Below are positions 59,125 through 64,000 of a stretch of DNA of 64,000 bases, piece by piece (position 1 is the stretch's first letter; every line of letters starts with the position of its first letter). The translations under genes and the position numbers were made by a program. The stretch comes from Galeopsis tetrahit. Taxonomy: Eukaryota; Streptophyta; Magnoliopsida; Lamiales; Lamiaceae. The notes beneath the pieces are model-generated. The model worked only from the letters and a program-made list of their open reading frames with translations, was not told the DNA's origin and searched no databases. The DNA lies in the NCBI GenBank assembly GCA_963675135.1, contig OY776122.1:79866472-79930471 (forward strand), read 5' to 3'.

Positions 59125-60320
59125 TTTTGCTGCTAAATTGTTAGATTTAATATTTGCAACAAAATATATATATATATTTCATCGATATATTAGCAACAAA
59201 TTGTTTCATTTTGTTGTTAATAATCAAAACAACTTTGAAAATTATATTTCGTCGCTAATATTTTACAATGAAATAGAAATTTTTGTGGCTAATTTCTTGA
59301 AATTATTTTTTACAACAAAATTTATATATTTCATCGCTATATTAGCAACAATTTGCTTCTTTTTGTTATTAATAATCAGAAAAACTATGAAAATTATATT
59401 TCGTTCCTAATATTTTGCGATGAAATATAAATTTTCGTGGCTAATTTTTTTAAATTAATTTTTGCAACAAAATTTATATATTTCATCGCTATATTAGCAG
59501 CAAATTGCTTCATTTTGTTGTTAATAATCAGAACAAAAATGAAAATTATATTTCGTTGCTAATATTTTGCGATGAAATAGAAATTTTTGTGGCTAATTTC
59601 TTGAAATTAATTTTTGCAACAAAATTTATATATTTAATCACTTTATTAGCAACAAGCTACATCATTTTTTTGTTAATAATCAGAGCAACAATGACAATTA
59701 TATTTTCTTGCTAATATTTTGCGATGAAATTGAAAATTTTGTGGTTAATTTCTTGAAATTAATTTTTGCAACAAAATTTATATATTTCATTGCTATATTA
59801 GCAACAAATTGCTTCATTTTGTTGTTAATAATCAGAACAACAATGAAAATTATATTTCGTCACTAATATTTTACGATGAAATAGAATATTTTGTGACTAA
59901 TTTATTGAAACTAATTTTTGCGATGAAATTAAAATATTTCATCGTTATACTAGCAACGTATTGCTGCATTTTGTTGTTAATAATCAGAACAACAATGAAA
60001 ATTATATTTTGTCGCTAATATTTTGTGATGAAATATAATTTTTTGTGGCTAATTTATTGAAATTACATTTTGCGATGAAATAAAAATATTTCATCGCTAA
60101 ACTAGCAAAAAGTTCTTTTATTTTGTTGTTAATAATTAGGACAACAATGAAAATTATATTTAGTCGCTATTATTTTGCGATGAAATATATTTTTTGTGGC
60201 TAATTTCTTGGAATTAATATTTGCAACAAAATTAAAATATTTTATCGCTACACTTTTATCAAATTATTTTATTTTTTTGTTAATAATAAGAGCAACAATG
60301 ATAATTATATTTCGTGGCTA
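59125..60320. repeat. 152-bp tandem satellite, about eight copies, in the CACTA element
   Basis: Anchoring on the AACAAAATTT or GATGAAATT word gives starts at 59313, 59465, 59617, 59769, 59921, 60073 and 60224. Spacings are 152, 152, 152, 152, 152 and 151. Each unit contains TTAGCAACAAATTGCTTCAT, TTTGTTGTTAATAATCAGA and AATATTTTGCGATGAAAT. The open frames of about 69 codons that recur in it are repeat artefacts. Confidence 0.95.
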
Positions 60321-60727
60321 ATATTAAATCAACTATGCTTATTAAATCAAGAAAATCGATTTATATAATTAAATGTTTAATAATTCTCCAAATTTTATGT
60401 CTTATAAATCAGTATGAATGTTTATAAAAATATTTATAAATATGATGATGCAAATGAAGATGGACATAATTAAAGATGGGAGAATGAAGATCGGCTGTAA
60501 TATTAATTATTTTTTTAAAATTGTTAAAGTAACATTGATTTTTTACAATTTGAATTGTTTTAAAAATTACAATATATATACACATGTATATATACATATA
60601 TAGTTGTTACAACTTTAAAATTAATCAATTAATAAATGTGAAATAAATTATTAAATGAGTAAAAATAACTAAATTAGTAACAATTGAATACATATATAAT
60701 TAATATTAAAAACTGAACTAAAGAGCT

Positions 60728-60800
60728 GTCTGCCCGAATGGTAGGCGCCCAGCTATGGGCGCCCATCCACCCAGGATCAATTCCCACTAAGACCAAATAA
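60728..60800 (+). repeat. tRNA-like hairpin segment
   Basis: CTGCCCGAATGGTAGGCGCC, then AGCTATGGGCGCC and a B-box-like GGATCAATTCCC. An 8-bp perfect stem (GGCGCCCA / TGGGCGCC) encloses four bases. It recalls a tRNA-derived SINE head, but no tail or target duplication is clear. Confidence 0.35.
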
Positions 60801-60829
60801 AATATTTATTTAAATAAAATGGGGGAGGG

Positions 60830-61095
60830 GGTATGTGGGTGCGGGTTGGGGCGGGTGTGGGTTGGGTACGGGTTGGGGCGGGTCGGGTCGGGTCGAGTGT
60901 TGGTGCAGGTTAGGGCGGGTCGAGTGCAGAAGTGGGTTTAGAGAACGATTGAATTGGTTCGGTTGGGGCGGGTCGGGTGTGGGTGCGGGTTGGGTTGGTC
61001 GAGTACAGAAGTGGGTTTAGAGAACGATTGAATTGGTTCGGTTGGGGCGGGTCGGGTGCGGGTTGGGTTGGTCGAGTACGGAAGTAGGTTTAGAG
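60830..61095. repeat. G-rich minisatellite in the CACTA element
   Basis: Tandem units of roughly 70-80 bp, each with GTTCGGTTGGGGCGGGTCGG, GTGCGGGTTGGGTTGGTCGA and GTGGGTTTAGAGAACGATTG. The plus strand has many GGG/GGGG runs at short spacing. It is not coding, although an open frame crosses it. Confidence 0.85.
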
Positions 61096-61137
61096 AATGA
61101 TTCGTAAATCAGATATCATAGCCAAATATTAGCAACA

Positions 61138-61535
61138 ACAATTCTAATATTTTTGTCGCTAATGTGAGTTAGCGATGAAATAATTTTGTCGCGGGATTTG
61201 TTGATATACACCCTTCGCTAACGTGTTTGCGACAAATGTTTGATTTTCCTCGCAAACATTTTGTGATGAAACTCATATTTTTGTCGCCAACATTTTGCGA
61301 TGAAACCTATATTTTTGTCGCTAATATTTTGCGATGAAACTCAAATTTTCGTCGCTAATATTTTGCGATGAAACTCAAATTTTCATCGCAAACATTTGCG
61401 ACAAAATTAATTTTTATTGTCGCAAACACGTTAGCGACGGGCGTATAGCAACAAATCCTGCGACAAAATTATTTCATCGCTAACGTCGCTAACTCACGTT
61501 AGCGACGAAAATATTAGAATTAGCGATAAATTTTT
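61138..61535. repeat. Subterminal inverted repeat with 34-bp tandem units at its centre
   Basis: 61138-61258 is the reverse complement of about 61418-61535, with a few mismatches (for example TGAGTTAGCGATGAAATAAT against its mirror). Between the arms lie four 34-bp units of the type ATTTTGCGATGAAACTCAAA plus TTTTCGTCGCTAAT. Located next to the right CACTA terminus. Confidence 0.85.
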
Positions 61536-61767
61536 TCGCGGCTAAATTGCAGTTTTCTTGTAGTGCCTTTCTACATGTATCTTCACCTTTAAATTCTTCT
61601 ACATCCTTTGATTTTCTAGTTTAATTTTATTTTTACATACCTTTTATGGTTATTGGATTATTATATCTGATAAATGTATAAAGGTCTTGATATTGGGTCG
61701 ACAAAACCTTCATCGGAATAAAAAGACAGATTCTCTTTAATTTAATGAAAAGTGTAGAATATCTAGG

Positions 61768-63456
61768 ACTGAGGGGATGTATTTGTGGGGTCTAGCTTGA
61801 TTGATTTTTATGGTAAATGCAAGGAGATTGAATGCGCACAAGGTGTTTGATGGAATGTCTTGGAGGAATGAAGTTTTGTTGGGATATGAATCCTTGAAAC
61901 AATGTTCTAGTTGATGATTGTATGTTTTGATGGCCAAAAACAACTTGAAGTTAATGATATATGTGATTATATGTTGATATAATTGTGTTATATGAAATAT
62001 GTGTTTACTGATCTTAAGAGATATTTGAATCTGAGTTACTGATCTTATTATGTTTACTGATCTGATATAAGAACTGTTAGGAACTAAGCTGATGTATTGT
62101 ATAGACAGCTTATAGTATAGGACTTAGATATACTCATCTGTATATAGTTCAGTTGATGTATAGATAGGTGTTATATTTGTAACAGTTGTATTCTATTGCA
62201 ATCAGCATTGTAAAAGTTCAGAACAGTAGATTAGAACTAGTTTAGAAGAAGATCAGAAGACTTATGAAGACTCAGAAGACTACTTCAGAATAAGAAGACT
62301 TCAAGAAGAGTTGAAGAGAAGCTTAGAAGAATTCTGAAGAAGTGCAGAACAGTTTTTGAGAACTGTGCTTACTGACTAAGAACAGTAAAACTAAGAAGAG
62401 TAGTTTACTGTGCTGAGTTAGTATGATTGAAGAATAAGTTTGGAAAGCTTATTTAAGGCGTAACTGAAGATTTATTGAAGATATGCTGACTTGGAATTAG
62501 TTGAAGGAAGTTACAAAGTCGGTTACAAAAGGATAAGTTACAAAAACAGTTTTAGAGTTAGTTGAGAGTTAGTTCACAAACTGCTAACTATTATACTAAG
62601 TTCTATAAATACTGTATGATCTCATACTGCTAAGACTACTAAACATTTACTGATCCTACAACATTCGAGAGCAAGTCTACAGAGCATTTGAAGAACTCAC
62701 AGAGTCAAAGAGATCAAGAAATCTGAGAACAGCCACAGATTTGAAGAGAAGAAATCAGAGGCTATTCAAGGGAAGTTTTACTTTTCATTTTAAAGTTTGT
62801 ATTGTTGTAAACAAGTGTGCTAGTTACTTGTAGAAATACTAGTCGATCGAAGATACACTTGGAAGTGTAATCGATAAGATCACAGTCTTAATCTTGGGAC
62901 TTTAAGCCACAAGAAACTCAAGGAAGAGTAATAAAACATCACAACTGGGTTTGTGAGAGTAGATGTAGACTTTTTGGTCGAACCACTATAAAATTCTGTG
63001 TTCTTTACTTTTTTGTTTGATATATCTGTTAATATTTGTTTAACCAAGAACAGTAGAATTTACTAAGTAAAGATCTAAATAAAAGTTGAGTATAAAACTG
63101 AAACTGAAAGTACTAATCTGACTCAGTAAGAACAGTACTGTTCAGAACACTATTCCGCATTATAAACTCTGATATTTTGAAAGATTTTTGAAAGTCTATT
63201 CACCCCTCCCCTCTAGACTTTCTTAGCTTAATCAATCTTAACTCAACTTGGGACCAACACGTTTTTTTGAAAGACTTTAATGGTTGGGTACTTGAATTAT
63301 GGGAATGTGGAGGCTGACAGATGCTTGTTTGATGAAATGCCTAAGAGGAATGAGGCGACATGGAATGCGATGATTAAGTAGTTAATGAAGATGGGTGATA
63401 TGAAGAATGCAAGGAAGTTGTTTGATAAAATGCCCGTGAGAAATGAAGTTTCATGA
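61768..63456 (+). pseudogene. PPR protein pseudogene split by a solo LTR
   Basis: The left piece (61768-61876) reads GDVFVGSSLIDFYGKCKEIE, then shifts frame into HKVFDGMSWRNEV. The right piece (about 63270-63456) reads VGYLNYGNVEADRCLFDEMP, then KRNEATWNAMIK, a stop, then MKMGDMKNARKLFDKMPVRN. These are pentatricopeptide repeats, normally part of organelle RNA-binding proteins. The pieces are separated by a 1383-bp LTR and contain a frameshift and a stop, so the gene is dead. Only about four repeat units remain; the rest of the PPR protein is not visible. Confidence 0.85.
61877..63259 (+). mobile_element. Solo LTR (probably Copia) inserted in the PPR pseudogene
   Basis: It starts TGTTGGGATATG and ends GGGACCAACA, so the ends are short inverted repeats with TG...CA. 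Near the right end CTATTCACCCCTCCCCTCTA is typical of plant Copia LTR 3' parts. Flanking words AGTTT and CGTTT agree at four of five positions, consistent with an eroded target duplication. No primer-binding site follows, which means internal DNA has been lost by LTR recombination. The middle is rich in GAAGAAG and AGAACAGT words. Confidence 0.75.
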
Positions 63457-63770
63457 AAAGTGGTAATTTTATTATTTGAAAGTGTAGTTAATTCTTTTTT
63501 AAAAGTGGTAATTTTATTATTTGAAAGTGTAGTTAATTTTTATTGAAAAGTGGTACTTTTGTTATAAAGTGGTAACTAATATTATTGAAAAATGCAGTTC
63601 TTTCTTATTGAAAAGTGGTAATTTTATTAAAGAAAAGTGGTAATGTTATTATTGAAAAGTGATAATTTTGTTACTGAAAAGTGGTAACTATTATTATTGA
63701 AAAGTGGTAATTTTGTTACTGAAAAGTGGTGACTATTATTATTGAAAAGTGGTGACTATTATTATTGAAA
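63457..63770. repeat. Minisatellite with TTGAAAAGTGGTAATTTT units
   Basis: About ten imperfect units containing GAAAAGTGGTAA followed by TTTTATTATT, GTTACT or CTATTATTATT. Spacing varies from about 20 to 40 bp. Confidence 0.85.
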
Positions 63771-64000
63771 GGGTTAATAACTAATAAGGTCATTTCACTA
63801 CTAGTTTTATTTAATAAAACCTACACCAAATTTTCTTGTCTAGTAGAGTCAAATTAAAAAATCTAAGACAATTATACCCTTTTACTAATTTGACACAATT
63901 CGAAATTTTTAATTCAAATTAAAGGATCAACTAAATACCTTAATTATAGATTAACACAGATTCTCGAAAGAAGCGAAATTTAAGCAGCTTCCAAATTTTT
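63771..64000. other. AT-rich DNA at the window end
   Basis: Nothing was recognised. Confidence 0.4.

Larger units (their letters stand above)
56632..61565. mobile_element. CACTA (En/Spm-like) transposon, non-autonomous
   Basis: It begins CACTACATTCTTGGGG and ends TTTTCTTGTAGTG, which reversed is CACTACAAGAAAA, the common plant CACTA terminus. The 3-bp target duplication CCT lies on both sides (56629-56631 and 61566-61568). Subterminal regions on both sides carry GCGACGAAAAT, TCGCTAA and GCGACAAA words in both orientations, typical transposase-binding repeats. The 4934-bp interior has no recognisable transposase. It holds a GC-rich unique segment, AT-rich DNA, a 152-bp satellite, a G-rich repeat and a hairpin. 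The left terminus matches the right over only seven bases, so the pairing rests also on the target duplication and subterminal repeats. Confidence 0.75.

Noticed and set aside
59125..60320. A CRISPR-like array, because of regular repeats
   Set aside because: The 152-bp units are contiguous diverged tandem copies without unique spacers, in a eukaryotic transposon.
60835..61020. Glycine/tryptophan-rich ORF of 61 codons
   Set aside because: It is the translation of a G-rich minisatellite, with no start context or family match.
1..64000. A novel multi-gene biological system (defence, biosynthetic cluster or similar)
   Set aside because: The five intact host genes have unrelated functions and the other coding regions are transposon proteins or relics. 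Nothing in the layout supports a co-functioning gene set.

Overview
The window is nuclear DNA from a flowering plant, most likely a eudicot. The evidence is intron-rich genes with GT-AG introns, AT-rich intergenic DNA, best matches to Arabidopsis proteins (recalled from memory, no search run), and plant-type transposable elements. I cannot name the species. Exon coordinates were derived by hand from splice signals, reading frame and family conservation.

Five protein-coding genes look intact. UBP5-like ubiquitin-specific protease is at 2351-9890 (+, 13 exons). A secreted DOMON plus cytochrome b561 electron-transfer protein is at 11191-15747 (+, 4 exons). Ribosomal protein L5 is at 21578-24333 (+, 9 exons, the first coding exon being only the ATG). 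An ASPG2-like aspartic protease is at 26096-27550 (-, one GC-rich exon). An RNS2-like class II RNase T2 is at 47626-51859 (-, 9 coding exons). The RNase model needs a 4-nt microexon to rebuild its catalytic WEKHGTC motif. These are independent housekeeping, membrane or secretory genes, not an operon or pathway cluster.

The rest is mostly mobile DNA. From left to right: the end of a GCTCGA-rich TIR element (1-233); a LINE 3' remnant; MITEs inside introns of the first two genes; a roughly 3-kb near-palindrome of Ty3-type gag fragments with an LTR-like flank (15958-20227); a TIR element just upstream of RPL5; a complete, apparently young Copia element with 191-bp LTRs and a full 1449-codon ORF (29874-34738); a TRIM-like mini-retroelement (35671-36002); two hAT-like elements (36970-37548 and 38442-39167); a tRNA-derived SINE (37936-38052) with a 5'-truncated relative at 55977-56076; a PIF/Harbinger element with transposase remains (40225-41155); several Stowaway-type MITEs, some nested; a 4.9-kb CACTA-like element carrying a 152-bp satellite, a GC-rich unique segment and a subterminal hairpin (56632-61565); and a PPR pseudogene split by a 1.38-kb solo LTR (61768-63456).

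I found no CRISPR array, rRNA gene, convincing free-standing tRNA gene, or new defence or biosynthetic system. The most notable observations are the RNase microexon, the gag palindrome, the young Copia element with non-TG/CA ends, the CACTA architecture, the SINE pair and the TRIM-like element.
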